Assembly: GCA_024643325.1 (NCBI GenBank)
Contig: JAHEND010000035.1
Coordinates: forward strand, 1-64,000
Length of the DNA stretch: 64,000 nt
Reading direction: 5' to 3'
Source of the DNA: Sediminicola sp.
GTDB taxonomy: Bacteria; Bacteroidota; Bacteroidia; Flavobacteriales; Flavobacteriaceae
The translations under genes and the position numbers were made by a program. The notes below the pieces were generated by a model. It was not told the DNA's origin, did not search any database, and saw only the letters and a list, made by a program, of their open reading frames with translations. Positions 9,768 to 20,032 of the stretch are shown here, piece by piece (position 1 is the first letter of the stretch; each line of letters starts with the position of its first letter).

Positions 9768-9997
9768 CGATTTGGAAGTAGAAAAGGTTTCGTTTTATTC
9801 ATTTGTTTAACTAAACTTTTGCTCTAAAACAATGATATAAATAATACAAGGCTTTGAAAAATGATGTGATCGCTTTTCTCGTTTTACGAATATTTTTTCA
9901 AGATTTGTGAATACACTTATCAAAGACTTTACACACTAAAACGAAAAATGTATATTTATATTCGCTAATTAATTTTACCCAAAGAATTCTACCTAAA

Positions 9998-11113
9998 ATG
10001 TTTTACGCTTTATTGTTGGTTTCCATTAGCCTTATTGGTTTTTTATTAGCATCTATTTTGTTTTCAAAAAGAAAAGCAAATAGCTATTATAATAAATACG
10101 TGGTTGCACTTATTTTAATAATTTCACTTAGAATTTTTTTAGTAGGACTTTATTTAACTTTTAAAAAAGAAATTTTGGAAGTCATTGTATTATACAGTAG
10201 ACCTTTAGTATTAATGGCATTTCCTCTTCTTTATTCTTACATTAAAAGTATTTTAAATGTATCTAAATCAAAAAATGAAATTTCATTTAAATTTTTGTTT
10301 GCCCCTATTATTCTATTTGTTTTTATTATTTTAAAAAGTAAAGGATATGAAAGTGATGATTATCACAACGTAGTTTTTGGTAGCTATTTTTTAGTTCCGA
10401 TTGCTATGGTATCCTTCGTATTATGGCACTTTATTTTTACACTTAAAAATTATTTAAAATTTGCAAAAAATCAAAGAGGTGCTTTAAAATTTTCTGATGA
10501 TATTAAAATCATTAAAGTTTGGAGCGCTATTATAACTGGTGGAATTGGATTTTCTTTAATTTCTTTAATAATAATGTTCATTAGAGATTATAAATTAATG
10601 CCCGCTGCAAATGAATTTCTACTCCTTCTCAATGCGCTATTTTGGCTATACTGTTTTTTTAGAATGTTTAATGAACCCTTACTACTATATGGTATTTCTG
10701 GTGTAGAAAAAATAAGTAAACCAGAGGCAGAGATATGGTTAAAAACAGCCCGTGTTATTTCTAGTGATAAAGATATTTCATTACAAAGAAATATGTACTC
10801 TAAAATAGATCTCTACAAAACACAAATAGAAGCATTTCTTTCAGATACGGATTCTTTTAAAACAACCGAGTTTAACCTTACAGTCATTTCTCAAAAAACC
10901 AATATTCCAGCAAGTCATATTTCATTTATGATTAGATTGTATTCAAAATACACCATGAATGAATTAAAGAATTTTTTGAGAATTAAGGAAGCAGAAGCGC
11001 TTCTGGCTTTAAATGATTCTAATTTAATGTTAAAAGAAGTAAGTTTAATGGTGGGCTATAAGTCCTATACCAGTTTTTATGAAGCCTATAAAAAGTTTGG
11101 TGCCAATGTTTAA
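9998..11113 (+). CDS. AraC-type transcriptional regulator with N-terminal multi-TM domain
   Basis: Seven or so hydrophobic stretches then HTH (LKEVSLMVGYKSYTSFYEAYKKFGA). Confidence 0.8.
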   Translation: MFYALLLVSISLIGFLLASILFSKRKANSYYNKYVVALILIISLRIFLVGLYLTFKKEILEVIVLYSRPLVLMAFPLLYSYIKSILNVSKSKNEISFKFLFAPIILFVFIILKSKGYESDDYHNVVFGSYFLVPIAMVSFVLWHFIFTLKNYLKFAKNQRGALKFSDDIKIIKVWSAIITGGIGFSLISLIIMFIRDYKLMPAANEFLLLLNALFWLYCFFRMFNEPLLLYGISGVEKISKPEAEIWLKTARVISSDKDISLQRNMYSKIDLYKTQIEAFLSDTDSFKTTEFNLTVISQKTNIPASHISFMIRLYSKYTMNELKNFLRIKEAEALLALNDSNLMLKEVSLMVGYKSYTSFYEAYKKFGANV

Positions 11114-11128
11114 ATTAAAGATAGTTGT

Positions 11129-13195
11129 ATGCGCTTAAAAAATAATATTGCTATTACTGCAAGCTTGCTCTTTTCACTAAATACAGCTATTGCACAAGTA
11201 AACCCCAAAAACGTAGAGATCATTAGAGATACTTTTGGGGTGCCACATATCTATGCCAAAACAGATGCCGGTGCCGCCTATGGCTTGGCCTGGGCCAATG
11301 CAGAAGACGACTTTGAAACCATGCAACTGGGCTATTTAGCAGGCAATGCGCTCTTGAGTAAGCATCTGGGATTAAAAGGGGCTTCTGCAGATTTTGTGAC
11401 CCAACTCATCCAAGGCGCTTCTTATGTGGAGGCCAATTATGAGAGCCAGGTATCTGATGATTTTAAAAAGGTTTTAGAAGGCTTTTGTGACGGACTCAAT
11501 GCCTATGCGAAAGTACATCCTAAGGAAGTGTTGGTAAAATCTTTATTGCCATTTACGCCTAAAAAATTAATGACCTATACCTATTTGCAGCTGTTTGTCA
11601 TGTCTGACGCAGATATACTGGTCGCTGCTATAGCGAGCAACAAAACAATAGAATTAAGACCAAAAGAGTCCGTTACAGGTTCCAACACCTTTGCCTTTAA
11701 TTCTAAGAAGACCCAAGACGGAAGCGTGTACTTGGCTATTAATCCGCATCAGCCCCTTGAGGGGCCAACTGGTTGGTACGAGGCCCATTTAAACTCTGAA
11801 GAAGGCACTAATATTGTAGGGGCCTTATTCCCTGGTGCTCCGGTTATTTTAATAGGCTCAAATAATTATTTAGGCTGGTCCCATACGGTGAACAAGCCAG
11901 ACAAAGCAGATATTTTTGAGTTAGAAATGGATCCTGACCATAAAGACCATTACATGGTGAATGCCGTATCCTACCCTCTTGAAAAATTTAAAGCCAAAGT
12001 ATTTTTAAAATTTTTAGGCCTTCGTATTGGCGTAAAAAAGAAATTTTACCGCAGTATGTTTGGACCTACGCTTAAAAATAAAACTGGGGTGTATGCAGTC
12101 AGAACAGGCTCTTTATTCGGTATGGGTGCTATAGAGCAATGGTGGCACATGAATAAAGCGCGGAATTTTTCTGAATTCTACAAAGCCCTTGAACCACAAC
12201 ATATTCCGGGTTTTAATATCAGTTACGCAGACAGGTATGACACCATTTACTATGTATCTAATGCTAAGTTACCCATTAGAGCAAAGGGATATGACTGGCA
12301 AAAAATAGTGCCTGGAAACACCAAAAAAACACTTTGGAAAGATTTTTACACCCTAAAAGATATGCCACAGCAATTACAACCAAGTTCTGGCTATGTCTAT
12401 AACACCAACCACTCCCCTTTCATTTCTGCGGGTCCAGAAAACCATTTAGATCCTGATACATTTAATGCAGATATGGGATTTGAGCGTTTTAATAACAATA
12501 GAAGTGCACGCTTTCAAGAACTCATGAGTGGTTTTGATAAAGTGAGTTATGAAGATTTTTTAAGCCTTAAATACGACCATCAATTGCCTAACAAACTGCA
12601 GTACACCTTTATGAATATAGATGCGTTGTTTAAAATGGATCCAGCTGCTTATCCGGAGGTAGCATCACTAGTAAAGCGCATTCAGAATTGGGATAGAAAA
12701 TCAGATCCTAAAAGCAAAGGTGCTGGAGCCTATGCCATCTTTTATTATTTGGTGAGAAAGTATGTAAACCAACAACCCAATGCCACTTTTAGTGAAGCCG
12801 CTTTGGTGCCAGTGCTTAATGAAACATTGGCCTATATGAAGACTCATTTTGGCAGTACAGAGGTTGCCTTGGGAGATTTTATTAAGGTGGTAAGAGGAGA
12901 CCAAGAAATGCCCAGTTTTGGGTTGCCAGATGTACTGACTGCCATGCACGCAGCCCCTTACAAAAATGGAAGACTAAAAGTAACCGCTGGAGAGTCTTAT
13001 ATTCAATTGGTTCGCTTTACCAGCGAAGGAGCTAGCATAAGGTCTATGGTGCCTTATGGAAGTTCTAATAGACCCAATTCTCCCCATTATGCAGATCAGT
13101 TACCCTTGTATATGAAATTCCAAACCAAAGCCATGCCTTTGGATAGGGCGTATTGGGAAAAAGAGGCGACTAGAATTTACCACCCTATCCAATAG
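11129..13195 (+). CDS. Penicillin acylase family (Ntn-hydrolase) protein, possible acyl-homoserine lactone/penicillin acylase
   Basis: DTFGVPHIYAKTDAGAAYGLAWANAEDDFETMQLGYLAG; GSNTFAFNSKKT catalytic Ser region; HTVNKPDKADIFEL. Confidence 0.88.
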   Translation: MRLKNNIAITASLLFSLNTAIAQVNPKNVEIIRDTFGVPHIYAKTDAGAAYGLAWANAEDDFETMQLGYLAGNALLSKHLGLKGASADFVTQLIQGASYVEANYESQVSDDFKKVLEGFCDGLNAYAKVHPKEVLVKSLLPFTPKKLMTYTYLQLFVMSDADILVAAIASNKTIELRPKESVTGSNTFAFNSKKTQDGSVYLAINPHQPLEGPTGWYEAHLNSEEGTNIVGALFPGAPVILIGSNNYLGWSHTVNKPDKADIFELEMDPDHKDHYMVNAVSYPLEKFKAKVFLKFLGLRIGVKKKFYRSMFGPTLKNKTGVYAVRTGSLFGMGAIEQWWHMNKARNFSEFYKALEPQHIPGFNISYADRYDTIYYVSNAKLPIRAKGYDWQKIVPGNTKKTLWKDFYTLKDMPQQLQPSSGYVYNTNHSPFISAGPENHLDPDTFNADMGFERFNNNRSARFQELMSGFDKVSYEDFLSLKYDHQLPNKLQYTFMNIDALFKMDPAAYPEVASLVKRIQNWDRKSDPKSKGAGAYAIFYYLVRKYVNQQPNATFSEAALVPVLNETLAYMKTHFGSTEVALGDFIKVVRGDQEMPSFGLPDVLTAMHAAPYKNGRLKVTAGESYIQLVRFTSEGASIRSMVPYGSSNRPNSPHYADQLPLYMKFQTKAMPLDRAYWEKEATRIYHPIQ

Positions 13196-13640
13196 TGAAT
13201 AGTTTTTCTTGAGGCCTTGCTTCTGGAAGAGTATTTGCATATTCCACATAGCCCAAAGGTATGTAGAAACTCTCAAGTGATAGGTCTTCTATAGTGAGCC
13301 ACAATTTGGGGGCTGCTTTAGCAATGTGATTTAAAAGTTGTGCGCCTAGGCCCAGCGATCTATGGCTTGGAACAACCCACACAAAACCCAAATAAAGGTG
13401 TCCAGCTGCGAATAAATCCGGTCCATGAAGAAATTCTAATGGAGTTGGGTTTAAAGCCATTTGATTAAATACAATGCCACCTGCAACTATTGCTCCGTTT
13501 TTATTTAAAGTAAATACAGATTGAACGCCCCGGTTTTTTGGCCATTGCAATATTAGTTCATTGCGCCAATCTAGCGGCAATAAAGAAATAAATAAGGACC
13601 AATTTTCAGAAGGCAATGGTTCAAAAAAAATTATTTGCAT
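13185..13640 (-). CDS. GNAT family acetyltransferase
   Basis: LYLGFVWVVPSHRSLGLGAQLLNHIAKAAPKLWLTIEDLSLESFYIPLGY acetyl-CoA binding pattern. Confidence 0.75.
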   Translation of the reverse strand: MQIIFFEPLPSENWSLFISLLPLDWRNELILQWPKNRGVQSVFTLNKNGAIVAGGIVFNQMALNPTPLEFLHGPDLFAAGHLYLGFVWVVPSHRSLGLGAQLLNHIAKAAPKLWLTIEDLSLESFYIPLGYVEYANTLPEARPQEKLFTIG

Positions 13641-13659
13641 CCCTTAAAATTATTTGGTT

Positions 13660-14976
13660 TTATAACAAGCCCCAGGCCCAAAGTTTATCAAAATCTTCTG
13701 CCCAACGGTCTCCAATATCTGTCCTGTAATAAGTATTGTTTATGATTACATTCGAAATCCTTGAATACATCACTTTTTGAGCATCTTTCATGCTTAAGCC
13801 GGTTCCGGAAACCAGTAAAGCAATGCCAGTATTGCCTGTAATGAGCCATTCGTCATTGATTTTTTTGAGGTGCATGGGGTGAATGCCCTCTCTTTGCTCT
13901 CTTTTAAAAACAAGGACTGAATCCTTTGAAAACAACCTAAAGGTTTTTTTGTCTTCAAAAGGAAAAGGGGGTACGACCATAAAGGCACCTACCTGAAACC
14001 CCTTTTTAACCTGTATTTTAAAATCTTGCCCTGTAGCCAATTTATAAAACAATTGGCCCAGTGGTTCAGTAATGCCTGCTCTTTGAATAAAGACCTGAGG
14101 GTATCCAAAACGAGAAGTAAATTCCAAAGGGAATATCCCATTTCCATTCACAATACAATTAATGTCTAATTGACCCACAAAGCCCTCTTTCGCTAGGGTC
14201 GGTTCGAATTTTTTAAGGGTAGCTTCAAAGATAGGAGAATCTGGAGTCCAAAACATAGAGGAACCCATCTCACCAGTTGAAACACCCAACTCTTTAGGGA
14301 ATAATTTCTTATGCTCGAAAGTAACATTAATGGGGTAAACAAATGCTAATCCATTAAAATAGGCAGACACAGAGACCTCTACTCCTTTAACTTTTCGTTG
14401 CAACTGAAAATTACCAAAATCATTGCCCCAAGATTTTTCATAGGCCTTTAAAACCCTAATCACATCCAAACCTTCGTCATCGGTACCCACAAAAAGCAAT
14501 TGCTTGTATTCTTGAGTTTCTCCAGAAGGTTTAATGACATAAGCTTGCGGATGCTGTTTTACATAGGCAATAGCTTCTTGAAAACTACTAAAATCTTTAT
14601 ATGGAAGTGTTTTAACGCCATGTCTTTTAAGTTCTGCCTGACCAAAATCGCGATCTAATTCAAGTTTGTCCGTATAAAAAGTTCCTCCTAATACCACTTT
14701 ACCTTCTGCCCTAAGCTTGGAGCAAATAGCACCATATCCAGTATAATCAAAAATAAGGAGGTCTGCCCATTCAATGTGCTGCTTCCAATCAGATACTTTT
14801 GGAACAAAACCCAGTCCAATCTCTTTTGATCCTTTGTCTTCAATATAAAACTTTATGCTATGCCCTTCTAAATACATGGCATAGGCCAAATCTAGACTTT
14901 CGCCCCATCGAGAGACCAACAAGATTTTTTTCTTGTCTAATAGAGGTTTAGTAGACACCTCATGCTTTTTCTTCAT
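13660..14976 (-). CDS. PurD-like ATP-grasp protein (phosphoribosylamine-glycine ligase paralogue)
   Basis: AYVIKPSGETQEYKQLLFVG, GVEVSVSAYFNG, GFVGQLDINCIVNGNGIFPLEFTSRFGYP ATP-grasp/GARS-like motifs. Confidence 0.75.
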   Translation of the reverse strand: MKKKHEVSTKPLLDKKKILLVSRWGESLDLAYAMYLEGHSIKFYIEDKGSKEIGLGFVPKVSDWKQHIEWADLLIFDYTGYGAICSKLRAEGKVVLGGTFYTDKLELDRDFGQAELKRHGVKTLPYKDFSSFQEAIAYVKQHPQAYVIKPSGETQEYKQLLFVGTDDEGLDVIRVLKAYEKSWGNDFGNFQLQRKVKGVEVSVSAYFNGLAFVYPINVTFEHKKLFPKELGVSTGEMGSSMFWTPDSPIFEATLKKFEPTLAKEGFVGQLDINCIVNGNGIFPLEFTSRFGYPQVFIQRAGITEPLGQLFYKLATGQDFKIQVKKGFQVGAFMVVPPFPFEDKKTFRLFSKDSVLVFKREQREGIHPMHLKKINDEWLITGNTGIALLVSGTGLSMKDAQKVMYSRISNVIINNTYYRTDIGDRWAEDFDKLWAWGLL

Positions 14977-15149
14977 AAAAATAGGCTTAGAGCCTCGTTA
15001 TAATATAGGGTCAAAATTACATATAAACTAGATTCAAATTGAAAATATTAAAGCGAGAATAACACAAAAACAAAGTAGCCGCAACCCTCTATTTTTTTGT
15101 AATTTTATAGCCTTAAGAAAAGATTGAAAAAGTCTTTCAAATACAAGGA

Positions 15150-16178
15150 ATGAATATATTAGTTACAGGAGCCGCTGGGTTTATAGGTTTTCATGTGTGT
15201 CAACAATTATTGTCAGAAGGCCACACGGTAGTTGGATTGGACAATATCAATGACTACTATGAGCTGGGTTTAAAATACGCAAGGCTAGAAGCATTGGGCA
15301 TTTCAAATGCATCGGAATTACCATATAACGAAACGATACAGACCCATAAAAAGCAAAAATTTAGTTTTGTAAAACTTAATATTGAGGACCGAGAAAATCT
15401 TCCGAGTTTGTTTGCCAACCACTCTTTTGATGTGGTTTGCAATTTAGCTGCACAAGCTGGTGTGAGATACAGCATTGAAAACCCTGAAACCTATATAGAC
15501 AGCAATATTGTAGGCTATTTAAATATCCTTGAAGCGTGCAGACATTATAACGTTAAACATTTGGTTTATGCGAGTTCTTCCTCCGTATATGGTCTAAATG
15601 AAGACATTCCTTTTAGTACCGATCAGAAAGTAGACAGACCTATTAGCCTTTACGCCGCCTCAAAAAAAAGTAATGAACTCATGGCCCATACCTACAGCCA
15701 TTTATATGGATTTTGTACTACAGGCCTTCGTTTTTTTACAGTATACGGTCCATGGGGAAGACCAGATATGGCCTTGTTTTTATTTACCAAAGCTATCCTT
15801 GAAGATCGTGCTATAGAGGTGTTTAACCATGGAAATATGTCAAGGGACTTTACCTATATAGATGATATTTGCAAGGGGGTTACTAACATCATAAACGAAG
15901 ACACTAGCGATAGAGAAAATACAAATGCCCTTTATAAATTGTATAACATTGGCAACAGCAATCCAGTGGCACTCACGGAATTTATTGAAGCCATAGAAGA
16001 AGCTTTGGGTAAAAAGGCCATAAAAAACCTCCAGCCCATGCAAGCTGGAGATGTAGCCAAAACATGGGCAGACGTTAGTGGATTAGAAAAAGAGTATCAT
16101 TACCATCCCAATACCCCTGTAAAAGAGGGTATTAAACAGTTTATAGATTGGTATAAAACATATTATAAAATAGCATAA
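15150..16178 (+). CDS. NAD-dependent epimerase, UDP-glucuronate epimerase type
   Basis: MNILVTGAAGFIGFHVCQQLLSEGH; YAASKKSNELMAHTYSHLYG; TGLRFFTVYGPWGRPDMA. Confidence 0.92.
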   Translation: MNILVTGAAGFIGFHVCQQLLSEGHTVVGLDNINDYYELGLKYARLEALGISNASELPYNETIQTHKKQKFSFVKLNIEDRENLPSLFANHSFDVVCNLAAQAGVRYSIENPETYIDSNIVGYLNILEACRHYNVKHLVYASSSSVYGLNEDIPFSTDQKVDRPISLYAASKKSNELMAHTYSHLYGFCTTGLRFFTVYGPWGRPDMALFLFTKAILEDRAIEVFNHGNMSRDFTYIDDICKGVTNIINEDTSDRENTNALYKLYNIGNSNPVALTEFIEAIEEALGKKAIKNLQPMQAGDVAKTWADVSGLEKEYHYHPNTPVKEGIKQFIDWYKTYYKIA

Positions 16179-16231
16179 GGGCAGTACTTTTTCAAAGTAT
16201 TACATTTGCCCCAATAACACCCAAATAAAAA

Positions 16232-17560
16232 ATGAACTTAACAGTTATAGGAACCGGATACGTTGGATTAGTTAGTGGAACTTGTTTTGCAGAAATGGGC
16301 AACAAAGTACATTGTATAGACATAGACCAGCAAAAAATAGATCGCTTAAAGAATGGGATTATTCCTATTTATGAGCCAGGTTTAGAAGCCATGGTAAAGC
16401 GAAATGTAGAGAACAATAGTTTACATTTTTCGACTGATTTAGCTGCACAATTACCCACTACAGATGTGGCTTTTATAGCCGTAGGAACTCCTATGGGAGA
16501 AGACGGTGCAGCAGATTTACAGTATGTTCTACAAGTAGCCAAGAGCATTGGTACGCACATGACAAAACCGCTGATTATAGTAGACAAATCTACCGTACCT
16601 GTTGGAACAGCAGACAAGGTTAGAAATGCCATACATGAGGCTTTGGATTTAAGGGGAGAAAATTTGTCGTTTTCAGTGGTCTCTAATCCAGAGTTTTTAA
16701 AAGAAGGCGACGCCATTGCAGATTTTATGAAACCAGATCGCGTTGTAATTGGTGCAGAAGATCCCGAAGCTTGCGATGTAATGCGTAAGTTGTATATACC
16801 TTTTTTCAGAAGCAGTATGGACAGACTCATTACTATGGACGTTCGCTCTGCAGAAATGACAAAATATGTGGCTAATGCTATGTTAGCTACTAAAATATCT
16901 TTTATGAATGAGGTCGCTAATATTTGTGAATTGGTCGGTGCAGACGTGAATAAAGTTAGGATTGGGATTGGCTCGGACAGCAGAATTGGGTACAGTTTTA
17001 TTTATCCAGGAAGTGGTTATGGCGGCTCTTGTTTTCCTAAAGATGTTAAGGCACTGAAAAAAACAGCTTTAGAAAACGGCTATGATGCCAGATTAATTGG
17101 TGCAGTAGAGGCTGTTAATGAAAGTCAAAAAATGGTGATCGCTAAAAAAGTGGTGACCCGTTTTGGCGAAGATCTCAGTGGTAAAACCTTTGCCGTTTGG
17201 GGCTTGGCTTTTAAACCAGAAACAGACGACATGCGAGAGGCTCCAGCTATTTATATTATTAAAGATCTCGTTAAAAGAGGGGCTAAAATTCAAGCTTTTG
17301 ATCCAAAAGCCATGGAAGAAGCCCAGCACTTTTATTTAAAAGATACTCCTAACGTTAAGTACACCTCAAATAAGTATGAAGCACTAGAAAATGCCCATGC
17401 CATGATCTTGCTCACGGAGTGGAAAACCTTTAGAGCACCTGATTTTGACGCCATAAAAACAGCCTTACAAGACCCTATTGTCTTTGATGGCAGGAACCAA
17501 TATTCAGATATTGAAATGCAAAAAAGAGGCTTTGAATACTATCAGATCGGAAAAAAATAA
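16232..17560 (+). CDS. ugd: UDP-glucose 6-dehydrogenase
   Basis: MNLTVIGTGYVGLVSGTCFAEMGNKV; YPGSGYGGSCFPKDVKAL. Confidence 0.93.
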   Translation: MNLTVIGTGYVGLVSGTCFAEMGNKVHCIDIDQQKIDRLKNGIIPIYEPGLEAMVKRNVENNSLHFSTDLAAQLPTTDVAFIAVGTPMGEDGAADLQYVLQVAKSIGTHMTKPLIIVDKSTVPVGTADKVRNAIHEALDLRGENLSFSVVSNPEFLKEGDAIADFMKPDRVVIGAEDPEACDVMRKLYIPFFRSSMDRLITMDVRSAEMTKYVANAMLATKISFMNEVANICELVGADVNKVRIGIGSDSRIGYSFIYPGSGYGGSCFPKDVKALKKTALENGYDARLIGAVEAVNESQKMVIAKKVVTRFGEDLSGKTFAVWGLAFKPETDDMREAPAIYIIKDLVKRGAKIQAFDPKAMEEAQHFYLKDTPNVKYTSNKYEALENAHAMILLTEWKTFRAPDFDAIKTALQDPIVFDGRNQYSDIEMQKRGFEYYQIGKK

Positions 17561-17572
17561 CGTCAAATTTCT

Positions 17573-18859
17573 ATGTCTGAACCTAAGTTTAAAATTGGTG
17601 TTATAGGTCTTGGCTATGTTGGCCTTCCCCTAGCGACACTTCTGGCAGAAAAATTTGCTGTGGTAGGTTTTGATCTAAACGCCCGTAGGGTATCACAAAT
17701 AAATTCATTTTCTGACCCTACCTTTGAGGTATCTAAAGAAAGTTTAAAAGCTGTTGTAAAAACAATTGACAGCGAGCACAACGGATTGTACTGCTCCTCG
17801 GATCCAAGTAGCTTAGGCGCTGTGAATTTTTATATTGTTTGTGTTCCAACCCCCGTTACCCAAGATAATGAACCAGATTTTAGCTTATTAGAAAAAGCTT
17901 CAGCAGACCTAGGCCCCTATCTTAAAAAAGGAGACTATGTGGTGTATGAATCTACCGTTTACCCTGGAGCCACAGAAGAAATCTGCTTACCTATATTAGA
18001 AAAATACAGTGGTTTAAAAGGCAAAGAAGATTTTTATCTAGGCTATTCTCCCGAACGAATTAATCCTGGAGATAAGGCCAGAAAACTCAAAGATATTCTT
18101 AAAATTACCTCAGGTTGTAGCCCAGCATCTGCAGCTGTCATTAATCAGGTCTATGCCACAGTCATTGAGGCAGGCACCTACCCAGCACCCAGTATTATGG
18201 TAGCAGAGGCAGCTAAAGTCATAGAGAATGCCCAAAGAGACCTCAATATTGCCTTTGTTAACGAATTGGCCATTGTTTTTAGTAAAATGAACTTAAACAC
18301 CCATGAGGTCCTCAAAGCTGCAGCCACTAAATGGAATTTTATGCCGTTTAGCCCAGGTTTAGTGGGTGGGCATTGTATTGGAGTAGATCCATATTACTTA
18401 GCCGCTAAGGCTAAGCTTGTGGGCCATGATCCCAAAGTTATTTTAGCGGGTAGAAAGCTCAATAATGACATGGGTAGCTTTGTTGCCCATCAGGTCCTTC
18501 ACATGTTGGCCCTGAAAAAAATAGGAATGCCAGGCACCGAAGTACTGTTGGTGGGTTTTTCCTTTAAAGAGAATTGTCCAGATGTCAGAAATACAGGCGT
18601 GATGAGTGTTTATCATGCGCTAGACTCCTTTGGAGCACAAATAAGTGTCTACGACCCCGTAGCAGACAAAGAAGCTGCTTTAAACAGTTATGGTGTTTCA
18701 CTGATTCATGAACCAAAAAAATTAGGCTACCAAGCCATTGTCTTATGCGTACCCCATAAAACACTCATAGATATTGATTGGCGTGTTTACAACACAAATA
18801 AGGGTATTATTTACAAAGTAAAAGAAGCTTTTAGCACAGCATCAGACGGTCAATTATAA
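17573..18859 (+). CDS. Nucleotide sugar dehydrogenase (TviB/WbpA-like UDP-N-acetyl sugar dehydrogenase)
   Basis: FKIGVIGLGYVGLPLATLLAEKF; FSPGLVGGHCIGVDPYYLAAKA. Confidence 0.9.
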   Translation: MSEPKFKIGVIGLGYVGLPLATLLAEKFAVVGFDLNARRVSQINSFSDPTFEVSKESLKAVVKTIDSEHNGLYCSSDPSSLGAVNFYIVCVPTPVTQDNEPDFSLLEKASADLGPYLKKGDYVVYESTVYPGATEEICLPILEKYSGLKGKEDFYLGYSPERINPGDKARKLKDILKITSGCSPASAAVINQVYATVIEAGTYPAPSIMVAEAAKVIENAQRDLNIAFVNELAIVFSKMNLNTHEVLKAAATKWNFMPFSPGLVGGHCIGVDPYYLAAKAKLVGHDPKVILAGRKLNNDMGSFVAHQVLHMLALKKIGMPGTEVLLVGFSFKENCPDVRNTGVMSVYHALDSFGAQISVYDPVADKEAALNSYGVSLIHEPKKLGYQAIVLCVPHKTLIDIDWRVYNTNKGIIYKVKEAFSTASDGQL

Positions 18860-18883
18860 GACATAAGTCCATTTAGGTAGTAA

Positions 18884-20026
18884 TTAGCTAGATAAGGTTT
18901 TTCTAGAAGCAAATGCCTTTTTATAAACGCTTTCATACAAAGGCAAAATATTGGTGATGTCGAACTTCTGAGCTGCTAGAACCGCACGTTTTTTAAACTG
19001 CTCCAAGACCTCAGGATCTTGCAAAATAGTCAATGCATTCTCTGCCATTTCATCTACTGCACCTACAGGACTCAAGAAACCGGTCTCTCCATGAATATTC
19101 ACTTCTGGAATACCACCTGTATTACTAGAAATTACAGGAACCTCATTGATCATAGCCTCCAAAGCTGCCAAACCAAAACTCTCCGACTCGGAGGGCAATA
19201 AAAAGAGGTCAGAAAAACATAAAATACGGTCAATTTCATTGCTGTTTCCCAAAAACAACACTTTGTCTGTTATACCAAGGGTCTCACATTGAATTTCTGC
19301 TTTTTCCCTTTCTGGCCCCTCACCTACCATAACAAGTTTGGCTGGAATACGTTCTTGGATTTTATGAAATATAGCCACCACATCTGCAATGCGTTTTACT
19401 TTTCTAAAATTGGAGATATGTGTCACAATTCTTTCATGATCTTGAGCCATTAAGGATCGTTGACAATCTGTGTAATCATGGGCATACTTTTTGGTGTCAA
19501 TAAAATTGGGAATGACCTCAATCTCATTTTTAATATCAAATAGCGCTAAGGTATCCTTTTTTAAACTCTCCGATACCGCTGTAACCACATCCGACTCATT
19601 AATACTAAAAGTAACTGCTGGCTTGTAAAAAGGATGCTTTCCAACTAGCGTAATGTCCGTCCCATGTAAAGTGGTGATCATAGGAATATAGATTCCTTCT
19701 TTGGCTAGCATTTGCTTGGCCATATAGCCTGCATAGGCATGAGGAATGGCATAATGCACATGCAGCACTTCTATACGGTACATTTTCACAGTGTCTACCA
19801 ATTTGCTAGACAGTGCCAATTCATATGGTTGGTAATGAAACAAGGCATATTCAGGCACATGCACTTCATGAAAATGAATGTTTGTATTTAATAATTCCAA
19901 CCGAACCGGTTGTTTATAGGTCACAAAATGAATTTCGTGACCTCTATTAGCAAGGGCAATACCCAATTCAGTAGCAACAACACCGCTCCCACCAAAGGTG
20001 GGGTAACATACAATGGCAATTTTCAT
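18884..20026 (-). CDS. bshA: N-acetyl-alpha-D-glucosaminyl L-malate synthase (bacillithiol synthesis)
   Basis: MKIAIVCYPTFGGSGVVATELGIALANRGHEIHFVTYKQP; LLPSESESFGLAALEAM; glycosyltransferase group 1. Confidence 0.92.
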   Translation of the reverse strand: MKIAIVCYPTFGGSGVVATELGIALANRGHEIHFVTYKQPVRLELLNTNIHFHEVHVPEYALFHYQPYELALSSKLVDTVKMYRIEVLHVHYAIPHAYAGYMAKQMLAKEGIYIPMITTLHGTDITLVGKHPFYKPAVTFSINESDVVTAVSESLKKDTLALFDIKNEIEVIPNFIDTKKYAHDYTDCQRSLMAQDHERIVTHISNFRKVKRIADVVAIFHKIQERIPAKLVMVGEGPEREKAEIQCETLGITDKVLFLGNSNEIDRILCFSDLFLLPSESESFGLAALEAMINEVPVISSNTGGIPEVNIHGETGFLSPVGAVDEMAENALTILQDPEVLEQFKKRAVLAAQKFDITNILPLYESVYKKAFASRKTLSS

Positions 20027-20032
20027 AGTCTA

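Noticed and set aside
16369-16830. ORF 16369..16830 minus strand (153 aa)
   Set aside because: Fully antisense to ugd, which is a confident gene.
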